A stretch of 64,000 bases of DNA, from positions 267,686 to 331,685 of the forward strand of contig RYFE02000003.1 of NCBI GenBank assembly GCA_004138175.2, read 5' to 3'. Within the stretch, counting starts at the first letter, position 1. Every line of letters starts with the position of its first letter. The position numbers and the translations under genes are program-made. The stretch is from Chloroflexales bacterium ZM16-3. GTDB lineage: Bacteria > Chloroflexota > Chloroflexia > Chloroflexales > Chloroflexaceae. The notes below the pieces were generated by a model that saw nothing but the letters and a program-made list of their open reading frames with translations, was not told the origin of the DNA and did no database searches. Positions 51,192-61,696 of the stretch are shown piece after piece.

Positions 51192-51214
51192 CCCCCAACC
51201 CCCAACCCCCAAAG
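51190..51214. repeat. AACCCCC heptads
   Basis: Three AACCCCC units in the spacer after the hypothetical gene; the same heptad is at 43079-43103. Confidence 0.65.
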
Positions 51215-51303
51215 TTGACAGCGGCACACTACAGTTTATAATGTGGCCATTTCCCTCTGTGTCATGGCTTTGACATATAATCAATGCTAAGGAGCCTGCT
51301 GCA

Positions 51304-52104
51304 ATGGACTGGGGCAAACAGAATCGCTGGTCGCAGATCACCAAACCGGATGGACGCTGCTTCTTCTTGGCGATGGACCATGGCTACTTCCTTGGGCCGA
51401 CCCGCTGCCTTGAGAAGCCGGGCGAGATGGTCGCGCCGCTCCTCCCCTACGTCGATGCGCTGTTCGTCACCCGCGGCGTGCTGCGCGCCAGCATCGACCC
51501 TGCCACCCAGGTGCCGATCATCCTGCGCGTCTCCGGCGGCAGCAGCATTATCGGTGGCGACCTGGCGAACGAGAGCGTCACCACCTCGATCGATGAGGTC
51601 ATCCGCCTGAACGCCGCCGCTGTCGGCCTCTCGGTCTTCGTCGGCTCCGACTTTGAGCACCAGACCCTGAACAACCTCGCCACCCTGATCAACTCCTGCG
51701 AGCCCTACGGCATCCCCGTGATGGCCGTCACTGCGGTGGGCAAGGAGCTTGAGAAGCGCGACGCGCGCTTCCTGGCCCTCTCCTGCCGCATCGCCGCCGA
51801 GCTCGGCGCGACGGCGGTGAAGACTTACTGGTGCGAGGATTTCCACAAGGTTGCCGAGAACTGCCCCGTGCCGGTGGTGATCGCCGGCGGCCCCAAGTGT
51901 GACACGATCCTTGAGGTCTACGAGTTCGTCCACGACGGTATCGAGCGCGGCGCGATCGGCGTCAACCTCGGCCGGAACGTCTGGCAGGACGAGCACCCGG
52001 TGGCGGCAGCCCGTGGCCTCCAGGCGCTCATCCACGAGGGCCTCACCCCGGCTCAGGCCAGCGACCTCTACATGACGATCAAGAACGAGGCCGTGCCGGC
52101 CTAG
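51304..52104 (+). CDS. LsrF-like class I aldolase/thiolase (DeoC/FbaB superfamily)
   Basis: A 266-residue TIM-barrel enzyme close in pattern to E. coli LsrF: DWGKQNRWSQITKPDGRCFFLAMDHGYFLGPT, ALFVTRGVLRASIDPATQVPIILRVSGGSSI, VFVGSDFEHQ, and GATAVKTYWCEDF with the Schiff-base Lys. LsrF cleaves the phosphorylated AI-2 product in quorum-signal breakdown, but no other lsr gene is here. The gene next door is a rhamnulose-phosphate-aldolase/dehydrogenase fusion, so a sugar-phosphate pathway is more likely. AGGAG precedes the ATG by about nine bases. Confidence 0.85.
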   Translation: MDWGKQNRWSQITKPDGRCFFLAMDHGYFLGPTRCLEKPGEMVAPLLPYVDALFVTRGVLRASIDPATQVPIILRVSGGSSIIGGDLANESVTTSIDEVIRLNAAAVGLSVFVGSDFEHQTLNNLATLINSCEPYGIPVMAVTAVGKELEKRDARFLALSCRIAAELGATAVKTYWCEDFHKVAENCPVPVVIAGGPKCDTILEVYEFVHDGIERGAIGVNLGRNVWQDEHPVAAARGLQALIHEGLTPAQASDLYMTIKNEAVPA

Positions 52105-52142
52105 CGCTGCCGGTCGCCCTGGCTGAATGGGAGGGAGGGTTT

Positions 52143-52165
52143 CAGGGAGGGCTTCGCCCTCCCTG
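52143..52165 (+). repeat. Hairpin with TTC loop before the aldolase-dehydrogenase gene
   Basis: CAGGGAGGGC (52143-52152) pairs with GCCCTCCCTG (52156-52165). Further AGGG and CCCT runs on both sides lengthen it. Confidence 0.6.
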
Positions 52166-52196
52166 GCCCTCCCCTATATGTTTGCGGTGAAAAAAC

Positions 52197-54167
52197 ATGC
52201 AAAATCAGTGGAACCCCGAGGACGCCGCGCGCCTCCCCGGCGACCTGGGCCAGTGTGTGTACGCCTCGCGCCTGCTCGGCGCGAACCCGGCGCTCGTCCT
52301 GCACGGCGGCGGCAATACGTCGGTGAAGATCCAGCAGGCCAATATCTTTGGCGAGCCCGAGGCGATTCTCTATGTGAAGGGTAGCGGCTCCGACCTGGCA
52401 ACCGTTGAGGCGAAGGATTTTGCGCCGGTGCGCCTGGATCACCTGCGCCGCCTGACGACCCTGGAGACCCTCTCCGATACCGAGTGGCTCAACGAGTTGC
52501 GCGGTAGCGTGGTTGACGCCTCGGCCCCGCCAGCCTCGGTCGAGGCCATGCTGCACGCGCTCCTGCCCGCGAAGTATGTCTTCCACTCGCACGCCGATGC
52601 GGTGCTGGCGATCACCAATACCCCCGGCGGCACCGAGCGCATCAAGGAGATCTACGGCGATGCCGTTGTTACCGTGCCCTACGTGCGGCCCGGTTTCCCG
52701 GTGGCCAAGCGCTGCGCGGCCATCTTCGCAGCCGAGATCTCCGAGCGCACCGCCGGCGTGGTGCTGCTGCGCCACGGCCTGTTTAGCTTCGGCGAGACGG
52801 CGCGGGACGCCTATGATCAGATGATCAACCTCGTTAACCAGGCCGAGGCATATCTGGCGAGCTACCCTGTCCCGGTTGCGCCGGTGGATCAGCCCGACCC
52901 GCAGCGCCCGCTGCGCCAGGAGCTCGCCGATCTGCGCCAGGCCATCTCCGCCGCAGCGGGCGCGCCCATGATCCTCACCACCCACGACGACGAGCAATCC
53001 CTGCGCTTCGCCCAGCGCGCGGATGTGGCCCAGATCTCGCAGCAGGGGCCAGCCACCCCCGACCACGTCATCCGCACGAAGCGCGCGCCGATGCTCGGCC
53101 GCGATGTGGCGGCCTTCCGCGCGGCCTACGAGGAGTACTTTCAGGCGCACCAGTCCCGCGCCAGCTTCGCGCTAACGATGCTCGACCCCGCGCCGCGCGT
53201 GGCGCTCGACCCCGCCCTGGGGATGGTCGCGGCGGGCCGCAGCGCCCAGGAGGCCCGTATCGCTGGCGATATCTACCGCCACACAATGGCCATCATCGAG
53301 CAGGCCACCGCGCTGGAATCCTACCGCTCCGAGACCGCCGCCGAGGTCTTCGACTTTGAGTACTGGGAGCTGGAGCAGGCCAAGCTCACGCGCCTGGGCC
53401 GACCGCCCATGTTTGCCGGCGAGATCGGCCTCGTCACCGGGGCGGCCTCTGGCATCGGCAAGGCATGTGTCGAGTCGCTGCTGGCGCGCGGCGCAGCGGT
53501 GGTCGGCCTCGACATCAACCCGGCCATCGAGCAGCTCTTCGACCGGCCCGACTTCCTCGGCATCCGCTGCGATGTCACCAGCGAGGAGCAGCTGATCGCC
53601 GCCCTAGAACGCACCGCTCGCGTCTTCGGCGGCCTCGACATGCTCATCCTCAACGCGGGCATCTTCCCGCCCTCCCGGCGCATCGCGGACATGCCCACCG
53701 CCGAGTGGCGCAAGACCATGACCATCAACCTGGACGCGAACATGATCCTCATGCGCGAGGCCCACGTGCTGCTGAAGCGCGCCCCGCGCCGGGGCCGGGT
53801 GGCGATCATCGGCTCGAAGAACGTGCCCGCGCCCGGGCCGGGCGCCGTCGCCTACTCGGCCTCCAAGGCCGCGCTCAACCAGCTCGCCCGCGTGGCCGCC
53901 CTGGAGTGGGGCCAGGACGGGATCAGGATCAACTCGCTGCACCCCAACGCCGTCTTCGACACCGGCCTCTGGACGGACGAGGTGCTCGCGGCCCGCGCCA
54001 AGCACTACGGCCTGACGGTCGAGCAGTACAAGACCAACAACGTCATGCAGATTGAGGTCACCAGCCGCGATGTCGCCGAGCTGGCCGCCGAGATGTGTGG
54101 GCCGCTCTTCGCCAAGACCACCGCCTCCCAGGTGCCGGTCGACGGCGGCAACGAGCGCGTGATCTAG
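52197..54167 (+). CDS. Bifunctional aldolase/short-chain dehydrogenase (RhaD-RhaE type fusion)
   Basis: A 656-residue fusion. Residues 1-390 are a class II zinc aldolase domain (LVLHGGGNTSVKI, VFHSHADAVLAITN with zinc His, LLRHGLFSFGETARDAYD). Residues about 405-656 are an SDR dehydrogenase with GEIGLVTGAASGIGKACVESLL as NAD site and AYSASKAALNQL as catalytic Tyr-Lys. Such fusions act on rhamnulose 1-phosphate or similar deoxy-sugar phosphates, splitting it and oxidising the lactaldehyde. Together with the LsrF-like aldolase upstream it suggests degradation of a deoxy sugar. Confidence 0.9.
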   Translation: MQNQWNPEDAARLPGDLGQCVYASRLLGANPALVLHGGGNTSVKIQQANIFGEPEAILYVKGSGSDLATVEAKDFAPVRLDHLRRLTTLETLSDTEWLNELRGSVVDASAPPASVEAMLHALLPAKYVFHSHADAVLAITNTPGGTERIKEIYGDAVVTVPYVRPGFPVAKRCAAIFAAEISERTAGVVLLRHGLFSFGETARDAYDQMINLVNQAEAYLASYPVPVAPVDQPDPQRPLRQELADLRQAISAAAGAPMILTTHDDEQSLRFAQRADVAQISQQGPATPDHVIRTKRAPMLGRDVAAFRAAYEEYFQAHQSRASFALTMLDPAPRVALDPALGMVAAGRSAQEARIAGDIYRHTMAIIEQATALESYRSETAAEVFDFEYWELEQAKLTRLGRPPMFAGEIGLVTGAASGIGKACVESLLARGAAVVGLDINPAIEQLFDRPDFLGIRCDVTSEEQLIAALERTARVFGGLDMLILNAGIFPPSRRIADMPTAEWRKTMTINLDANMILMREAHVLLKRAPRRGRVAIIGSKNVPAPGPGAVAYSASKAALNQLARVAALEWGQDGIRINSLHPNAVFDTGLWTDEVLAARAKHYGLTVEQYKTNNVMQIEVTSRDVAELAAEMCGPLFAKTTASQVPVDGGNERVI

Positions 54168-54171
54168 CGCG

Positions 54172-54289
54172 ATTGCAGATTGCAGATTGCAGATTGGGCG
54201 TAGCAGCGCGGCTTGCCCGGTTGGTGTTATAGTGTAGGTGCGGATCTTGAGTTCCGCAATCTGCAATCTGCAATCTGCAATCTGCAATG
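54172..54289. repeat. Facing ATTGCAG heptads around the DUF507 promoter region
   Basis: ATTGCAG units at 54172-54196 face GCAATCT units at 54256-54289, with about 60 bases between holding a TATAGT-like -10. The arms can form a large hairpin. Confidence 0.7.
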
Positions 54290-54302
54290 TTTCGAGGTGC
54301 CG

Positions 54303-54584
54303 ATGAAGCTCTCACCCGAGAAGATCGAACTGCTCGCCACCGCGATTGTCGATGAGCTGGCCGAGGTTGACGGCGTGCTCTTTCAGGGCAGCGACAGCGA
54401 CCTGCGCCTAGCTGTTAACGAGATCATCACCGATGAGCTGATGCTTGAAGAGCGTCTCGACGCCGAGATCCACAAGATGCTTCAGGCATATAAGTACGAG
54501 ATCACCATGGGCCGTCTGAACTACGACGAGCTCTACCGGAAGATGCGCTCGCGCCTGATCGCCGAGCGTAAGCTCGTCCTTTAG
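54303..54584 (+). CDS. DUF507 family protein
   Basis: A 93-residue protein, all helical by appearance (KLSPEKIELLATAIVDELAEVDGVLF, then LRLAVNEIITDELMLEERLDAEIHKMLQAYKYEITMGRLNYDELYRKMRSRLIAERKLVL). It matches DUF507 in length and pattern; function unknown in all members I know. The frame runs upstream through the heptads, but the family begins at this ATG, with GAGGTG close before it. A CTCAAGGAGGGC hairpin (54591-54616) follows. Confidence 0.85.
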   Translation: MKLSPEKIELLATAIVDELAEVDGVLFQGSDSDLRLAVNEIITDELMLEERLDAEIHKMLQAYKYEITMGRLNYDELYRKMRSRLIAERKLVL

Positions 54585-54627
54585 GGGAGGCTCAAGGAGG
54601 GCTTGCCCTCCTTGAGATCTATCACCC

Positions 54628-55287
54628 ATGCAGATCATCGCGAGCCCGACCGAGCGCACCACCGCCGCAACCGACGCGCTCATCGCCGCCATCTCACTGC
54701 GCTACGCCGCCGAGCTGATCGGCCGCCGCCCCCGCCACTCCTGGAAGGCCAGCGTCTGGGCCGGCACCTTCGCCACTCTTGGCCTCTCCGGTGCCCTGGG
54801 TGCCGTCGTCCACGGCCTGGAGCTTTCGCCGCGCCGCCGCGAGATTCTCTGGCGCCCCCTCACCCTCATCCTCGGTGTCACGGTAGCGCTCTTCGCTGTC
54901 GGCGCTGTGGGCGACCTCCTTGGCGAGCGGGCTGCCCGTCGCGCCCTACCCGGCCTGCTGCTCAGCGCTGGCGGGCTCTACGTGGCGAGCCAGCGCCTCC
55001 AGCGCGGATTCCTGATCTTTATCATCTACGAGGCCGCCGCGATGCTATTCGCCCTCGGCGCCTACGCCCGCCTCGCCCAGGCTGGCCGTTTCGACGGTGC
55101 CCAGCAGATGGCCGCCGGCGTCCTCATCTCTATCATCGCCGCCTCCATCCAGTCCAGCAGCCTTGAGCTGACTATCTTCGGCGTCCCGCTCGATCACAAT
55201 GGCCTGTTCCATATTGTGCAGATCGCTGGTCTGCCGCTCCTCGCGGCCGGCCTACGCGCCGCCCTCGACTCTCAGCCCGAGAGCTGA
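54628..55287 (+). CDS. Multi-pass membrane protein, unknown
   Basis: A 219-residue membrane protein with about six to seven helices (VWAGTFATLGLSGALGAVVHGLE, LTLILGVTVALFAVGAVGDLL, LPGLLLSAGGLYVASQ, FLIFIIYEAAAMLFALGAYA, GVLISIIAASIQSS, IVQIAGLPLLAAGLRAAL). PLDHNGLFHIVQ near the end recalls the DxxxxxH and H pairs of the CREST hydrolase superfamily (alkaline ceramidases, PAQR), but this is a weak pattern. Similar proteins are annotated as DUF6962-like. No SD is seen before the ATG. Confidence 0.6.
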   Translation: MQIIASPTERTTAATDALIAAISLRYAAELIGRRPRHSWKASVWAGTFATLGLSGALGAVVHGLELSPRRREILWRPLTLILGVTVALFAVGAVGDLLGERAARRALPGLLLSAGGLYVASQRLQRGFLIFIIYEAAAMLFALGAYARLAQAGRFDGAQQMAAGVLISIIAASIQSSSLELTIFGVPLDHNGLFHIVQIAGLPLLAAGLRAALDSQPES

Positions 55288-55305
55288 GGCTCGCCCCAGT
55301 TGCCT

Positions 55306-55728
55306 ATGCCTCACATCTTCTCCCGTCTCGTGCCTTTCACGCTCTATGTCACGTTTTTTGCGATCCTGCTTGCCGCTTGTTCAACCCAGTCCGGCCCGCC
55401 CATGCTTCGACAGGAGCAGACGGTCGATGGGATCACTATTGGCCTGGAGGCCGCCGATAGCCCCAAGCTGAACGCGACCCAGACCTTCACCATCACCCTC
55501 GTCGACGCCCAAGGCAAGCCGATCGATAACGCCTCGGTCTACATCGACCTGCTGATGTCGGCCATGCCCATGGGCAGCAACCGCCCGGTGGCCTCCAACG
55601 AGGGCCAGGGCCGCTACCAGGTCCAGTATGTCTATACCATGACCGGCACCTGGGAGGTCACCGTCGTCGCCGAGGTTGATGGCGTTGAGCACCGCGCTGT
55701 CTTTCCGCGCGAGGTGCCCGAGCCATAA
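55306..55728 (+). CDS. Lipoprotein with FixH/YtkA-like domain
   Basis: A 140-residue exported lipoprotein. Signal sequence FTLYVTFFAILLAACSTQ has a lipobox LAAC. The rest (GITIGLEAADSPKLNATQTFTITLVDAQGKPIDNASVYIDLLMSAMPMGSNRP ... GTWEVTVVAEVDGVEH) is the Ig-like FixH/YtkA domain found in periplasmic proteins of copper and cytochrome oxidase handling. MPMG-type methionines could bind copper. Start ATG at 55306 rather than TTG at 55300. Confidence 0.85.
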   Translation: MPHIFSRLVPFTLYVTFFAILLAACSTQSGPPMLRQEQTVDGITIGLEAADSPKLNATQTFTITLVDAQGKPIDNASVYIDLLMSAMPMGSNRPVASNEGQGRYQVQYVYTMTGTWEVTVVAEVDGVEHRAVFPREVPEP

Positions 55729-55896
55729 TCTGCCTTAACAATCCCTGAAAATGTTCCTGCTACCATGCTCGGGTGGCTATTGGCTTAGGCAAGGCTTCAG
55801 CGAATGGTACAGCCTGGCAGCGCGGATCGCTCGCTGATGCGGCGACACCGGCTCCCGACTCCCGACTCCCCAACCCTGCCTTACCGAACTGGAACC
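55729..55896. other. Spacer before the small broken gene
   Basis: Nothing coding; a CCCGACT heptad trace lies at about 55853-55872. Confidence 0.4.
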
Positions 55897-56221
55897 ATGA
55901 AGCAGGAACAACGATCACACATCCGGGCCCGCAGCAACGGGTGCCGCATCTGGCCCCGGCACATTCAGCCCTGGCCGCGACGGTTTTGAGGGCCGCCCGC
56001 CCGCCGGTATCGCCGAGGGCAGCCGCCCCTCCGGCTTCCTTCCCGGCGGCGGGGGCGGTCGGCGCGAGGGCTTCGGCGGCCACGAGGGCGGTCGCGGTGG
56101 CTTCGCCGCAGGCGAGCTGCTGAAGAACCTGTTCGTCATCGCCGTGATCATCGCCGTCGTCTCCCTGCTCAACCGGATCATCGGCACCCGCCGCCCGCGG
56201 CGGCGCTATAGTGGCGAGTAG
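55897..56221 (+). pseudogene. Small Gly-rich single-membrane-helix protein, apparently frameshifted
   Basis: ATG at 55897 opens a frame (KQEQRSH) that soon loses sense and stops at 55989. One base forward, a frame lacking any start reads GTFSPGRDGFEGRP, then a Gly/Arg-rich stretch (PGGGGGRREGFGGHEGG), a membrane helix LLKNLFVIAVIIAVVSLLNRIIG and the tail TRRPRRRYSGE, stop at 56219. Codon use in the second frame is like the neighbours. A single +1 shift near 55915-55925 would join them. Sequencing error, true mutation or programmed frameshift cannot be told apart. Confidence 0.45.
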
Positions 56222-56267
56222 ATCAATGGAGCCTTGTGATTAGGACGGCGCGAGCAAAGCGAGCCAC

Positions 56268-56308
56268 CAGCCTCAGTGATTCAGTGATTCAGCGCCTCAG
56301 TGATTCAC
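56268..56308. repeat. CAGTGATT octamers before response regulator
   Basis: Four to five units of CAGTGATT/CAGCGCCT type, the same octamer family as at 29528, 58438 and 59519. Confidence 0.65.
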
Positions 56309-56313
56309 CGCCT

Positions 56314-57012
56314 ATGACTCATACCATCCTGATCGTCGATGATGAGCGCAACCTCCGCGACATGATCCGGGTCTACCTGGAGCAGGAGGGCTACCACATC
56401 GTGCAGGCCAGCAATGGCCGCGAGGCGCTGTACGTTGCCCGCATGGAGAAGCCCGACCTGATCATCCTCGACCTGATGATGCCCGAGATGGGCGGCTACG
56501 ACTTTATGAACGCCTACCGCAAGGAGGGCGTCGCCCCCGTGATCATGCTCACCGCCAGGGTAGACGATGAGGATAAGATCCTCGGCCTTGAGCTTGGCGC
56601 TGACGACTACCTCAGCAAGCCCTTCAACGTCCGCGAGCTGATCGCCCGCGTCCGCGCCGTCCTCCGCCGCGCCTACCGGCCCGCCATCGAGCCCGACATC
56701 CTGCGCGCCGCCGACATCATCCTCGACCGCGCCGGCTGCACCGTGCGCGTCTCTGACATATACGTTGATCTGACGCCCTCTGAGTTCGAGCTGCTCAGCA
56801 CGCTGATGGCTGCGCCGGGCCAGGTCTTCTCGCGCCTCGACCTGATGGAGCGCATGTCTGGCAACGCCTTTGAGGGCTATGAGCGCACGATCGATGTCCA
56901 CATCCGCAACCTGCGCCTCAAGATCGAGCCCGACCCGCGCCACCCGAAGTATATCGAGACGGTCTACGGCATGGGCTACCGATTCGCACAGACCAAGACA
57001 CCTGGCTCGTAG
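56314..57012 (+). CDS. Response regulator, OmpR/PhoB family
   Basis: A 232-residue regulator. Receiver domain (1-120): ILIVDDERN with the acidic pair, LIILDLMMPEMGG with phosphorylation Asp53 or so, MLTAR, and GADDYLSKPF with the conserved Lys. Winged-helix domain (130-225): VDLTPSEFELLSTLMAAPGQVFSRLDLMERM, YERTIDVHIRNLRLKIEPDPRHPKYIETVYGMGYRF. The frame extends upstream through the octamers, but this ATG is the family start. It is followed by its histidine kinase 68 bp later, with GCAATCT heptads between. Confidence 0.96.
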   Translation: MTHTILIVDDERNLRDMIRVYLEQEGYHIVQASNGREALYVARMEKPDLIILDLMMPEMGGYDFMNAYRKEGVAPVIMLTARVDDEDKILGLELGADDYLSKPFNVRELIARVRAVLRRAYRPAIEPDILRAADIILDRAGCTVRVSDIYVDLTPSEFELLSTLMAAPGQVFSRLDLMERMSGNAFEGYERTIDVHIRNLRLKIEPDPRHPKYIETVYGMGYRFAQTKTPGS

Positions 57013-57050
57013 GCCGGTGTCTTGGTCTGTGAACATGCTATGCACAATCG

Positions 57051-57077
57051 GCAATCTGCAATCTGCAATCTGCAATC
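57051..57077. repeat. GCAATCT heptads between the two-component genes
   Basis: Four GCAATCT units just before the kinase start codon. Confidence 0.7.
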
Positions 57078-57080
57078 GTC

Positions 57081-58436
57081 ATGATCCACTCCCTCGCAAC
57101 GAAGCTCACCCTCGCCTTCCTGCTGGTCGGCGTCGTCGGCGCGATCCTGGTCGCCCTGCTGGTCGGGATTCGCACGCGCTCTGAGTTCGACCGTTTTCTC
57201 TCATCGCGTGACCAGGACTCCATCGCTCAGATCCTCGGCAGCTACTACGCTGGCCACGGCAGCTGGGCGGGGGTTGACGAGGCGCTCGCCGCAGACTCAC
57301 GGCTCGGATTCTATAGCCGTCGCATCACCCTGCTCAACGCCGACCGGAAGGTTGTCCTCGGCGGGCGCTCCTCCCCCGTCGGCACCAGCGTGCATGATGA
57401 CGACCGCCTCACCAGCCAGCCCATCAGCCTGAACGGCCAGATCGTCGGCTACGTGCTTGTGCCGGCCGCCGATCAGTTCACTCGCCCCACAGGGAGAGAT
57501 CGCACCCCGCCGTTGGAGATGGACTTCATCGAGCGGGTGGCCTGGGCCACCGCGATCAGCGCTGGCGTCGCCGCCCTGATCGCCCTCGTGCTTGGCAGCC
57601 TTCTCGCCCGCACCCTCACCCGGCCCGTCCGCGAACTCACCGCCGCCACCCAGGCCATGGCCGCAGGCAGCCTCGATCAGCAGGTGCGCGTGCGCTCCCG
57701 CGACGAGATCGGTCGGCTCGCCACCTCATTCAACCAGATGAGCAGCGACCTCGCCCGCGCCAGCCAGGCCCGCAAACAGATGACCGCCGATCTCGCCCAC
57801 GACCTGCGCACGCCGCTCAGCGTCCTGCGCGGCTACACCGAGGGCCTGAAGGACGGGCGTATCCAGGGGAGCGCCGCCCTCTACGGCGTGATGCACAGCG
57901 AGGTTGAGCACCTGCGGCACCTCGTGGAGGATCTTCGTATCCTCTCGCTGGCGGACTCCGGCGAGCTGCCCCTCAACCGCCGCGCGATCGATCCCAGCGC
58001 CCTGATCGAGCGAGCCGGCCTCGCCTACATTGTCCAGGCCGAGCAGCAGGGTCTGGCACTGAATGTTGAGTCCGCCGAGGATCTCCCCTCGATCTCCGTG
58101 GACACCGAGCGCATGGCCCAGGTGCTCAATAACCTCGTCTCAAACGCGCTTCACCACACAGCGCAGGGCGCGATCAGCCTCTCGGCCAGCCACCAAGGTG
58201 CCGTCGTGCTGCTCCAGGTGCGCGACACCGGGAGCGGCATCGCCTCCGAGGATCTGCCCCACATCTTTGATCGCTTCTACCGCGCCGACAAGGCCCGCCA
58301 GCGCGGCGACAACGGCGCATCCGGCCTGGGCCTGGCTATTGCCAAGGCGATCATCGATGCCCATGACGGCACAATCTCCGTCGAATCTACCCTCGGCCAG
58401 GGTACCACCTTCACCATCGCCCTGCCCGTCGCGTAA
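57081..58436 (+). CDS. Sensor histidine kinase with HAMP domain
   Basis: A 451-residue kinase. Two membrane helices (about 8-28 LTLAFLLVGVVGAILVALLVG, and about 150-172 AISAGVAALIALVLGSLLA) frame an outside sensor domain. HAMP (RTLTRPVRELTAATQAMAAGSLDQQV) leads to the H box ADLAHDLRTPLSVLRGYTEG and the ATPase boxes NLVSNALHHT, DTGSGIASEDLPHIFDRF and GASGLGLAIAKAII. The extracellular domain gives no hint of the signal. Partner of the preceding response regulator. Confidence 0.96.
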   Translation: MIHSLATKLTLAFLLVGVVGAILVALLVGIRTRSEFDRFLSSRDQDSIAQILGSYYAGHGSWAGVDEALAADSRLGFYSRRITLLNADRKVVLGGRSSPVGTSVHDDDRLTSQPISLNGQIVGYVLVPAADQFTRPTGRDRTPPLEMDFIERVAWATAISAGVAALIALVLGSLLARTLTRPVRELTAATQAMAAGSLDQQVRVRSRDEIGRLATSFNQMSSDLARASQARKQMTADLAHDLRTPLSVLRGYTEGLKDGRIQGSAALYGVMHSEVEHLRHLVEDLRILSLADSGELPLNRRAIDPSALIERAGLAYIVQAEQQGLALNVESAEDLPSISVDTERMAQVLNNLVSNALHHTAQGAISLSASHQGAVVLLQVRDTGSGIASEDLPHIFDRFYRADKARQRGDNGASGLGLAIAKAIIDAHDGTISVESTLGQGTTFTIALPVA

Positions 58437-58470
58437 TCAGTGCCTCAGTGCCTCAGTGCCTCAGTGATAC
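58437..58470. repeat. CAGTGCCT octamers
   Basis: Three to four CAGTGCCT units between the convergent kinase and CaiB-family genes, running into the end of the latter. Confidence 0.7.
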
Positions 58471-59451
58471 CGGCAGCTCAACCCCCGCCCGCCCCGCCGC
58501 AGCCGCCTCAGCCACCGTCAGCACCGGCGTCACGCAGGCGTCCACCTCGGCGAAGATCTCTTGCCACACGGCCAGGGGCTGCCCCGCGATAACCGCAGCC
58601 ACCTCCGCGATCAGCGTTGGCTGGTCGGGGTCGTCGTGGCGTGGGGCGAGATCAGGGCGCTTGATCGCGGCGCAGAAGCGCTCCCAGAAGTGTCGCTCCA
58701 GCGCGGCCACCGCCAGGTGCCGCCCGTCGGCCGTTCTGTAGACCCGGTAGTAGGCCAGGTTTCCCGAAAGTATATGGCCATCCTCGGCGCTCACCGCAAC
58801 CCCGGCCTGGGCCACGGCGTGCCACGGCGCCATCAGCCAGCGCATCGCCGCGTCCATCGGCACATCAAGGAACGCTCCCTCTCCTGTGCGCTCGCGGGCC
58901 TGTAGCGCCGCCAGGATCGCCGTCGCCGCCACCAGCCCGCTGGTCAGATCTGCCAGCTGCGCCCCCGGCATCGCCGGCTCCCCCGCCGCCGTCGTCATCG
59001 CCAGGAAGCCCGAGCGCGCCACAAAATTCAGGTCGTGGCCAGCCATCAGGCTATCGCCCGGCGCCGCCCCGAATCCGCTGATCGCGCAGTAGATCAGGCG
59101 CGGGCTCTCCTCTCGCAAAGCCTTCGCCCCCACGCCCAGCCGGTCGAGCACCCCCGGTCGGAACCCGTCCACCAGCACATCGGCGGATCGCACCAGATCG
59201 CGCAGGGCCGCCGCGCCCTCAGCCGACTTCAGATCCAGGGTCACGCTCTGCTTTCCCCGGTTCAGCGCCACAAACTGCGGGCTGTCGCCCGCCGCGTCCA
59301 GAGGGTCCATCGCGCGCATCGGGTCTCCCCCCGGGCGCTCCACCTTCGTCACCCGCGCGCCCATCCCGGCCAGGATCTGCGTACACGTCGGCCCGGGGAT
59401 GTACGCCGCCACCTCGATCACGTGAATGCCCGCCAGGGCCTGCTTGATCAT
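58453..59451 (-). CDS. CaiB/BaiF family protein (alpha-methylacyl-CoA racemase-like)
   Basis: A 332-residue class III CoA transferase-fold protein. VIEVAAYIPGPTCTQILAGMGARVTKVERPGGDPMR opens it; GHDLNFVARSG and PGAQLADLTSGLVAATAILAAL hold the His/Asp pair of alpha-methylacyl-CoA racemases. The length fits racemases rather than the longer transferases of the 3-hydroxypropionate cycle. Role may be in branched acyl-CoA metabolism. The last residues (SLRH) are spelled partly by octamer repeats. Confidence 0.85.
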   Translation of the reverse strand: MIKQALAGIHVIEVAAYIPGPTCTQILAGMGARVTKVERPGGDPMRAMDPLDAAGDSPQFVALNRGKQSVTLDLKSAEGAAALRDLVRSADVLVDGFRPGVLDRLGVGAKALREESPRLIYCAISGFGAAPGDSLMAGHDLNFVARSGFLAMTTAAGEPAMPGAQLADLTSGLVAATAILAALQARERTGEGAFLDVPMDAAMRWLMAPWHAVAQAGVAVSAEDGHILSGNLAYYRVYRTADGRHLAVAALERHFWERFCAAIKRPDLAPRHDDPDQPTLIAEVAAVIAGQPLAVWQEIFAEVDACVTPVLTVAEAAAAGRAGVELPVSLRH

Positions 59452-59518
59452 AATGCCCCCATATACACAGATAGAGCCGCCCCATCAGGGCGGCTCTATC
59501 ATACGACACCTTTCAGGA

Positions 59519-59551
59519 ATCAGCGCCTCAGTGCCTCAGCGCCTCAGTGTT
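59519..59551. repeat. CAGCGCCT/CAGTGCCT octamers
   Basis: Three to four octamers directly downstream of ftsH (leftward), after a GCCGCCC.../...GGGCGGC hairpin (about 59478-59500). Confidence 0.65.
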
Positions 59552-61558
<2,007 letters not shown>

Positions 61559-61683
61559 AAGACGCTCCTTCCATCGCCGCATGTGCGGCGTATATGTGTG
61601 TACATGGTACGCCCTAAACCCCGGTCTAGGTGCCCCCTAATGTTAACACCCTGTTAGAATCACGATGAGCATTCGATGAGTGG

Positions 61684-61689
61684 TATAGT
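61684..61689 (+). promoter_or_regulatory. Extended -10 suggesting leaderless ABC-F mRNA
   Basis: TGGTATAGT carries an extended -10 (TATAGT at 61684-61689). A start seven bases on coincides with the ATG at 61697, implying a leaderless transcript; no SD is seen there. Confidence 0.45.
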
Positions 61690-61696
61690 AAATGCC

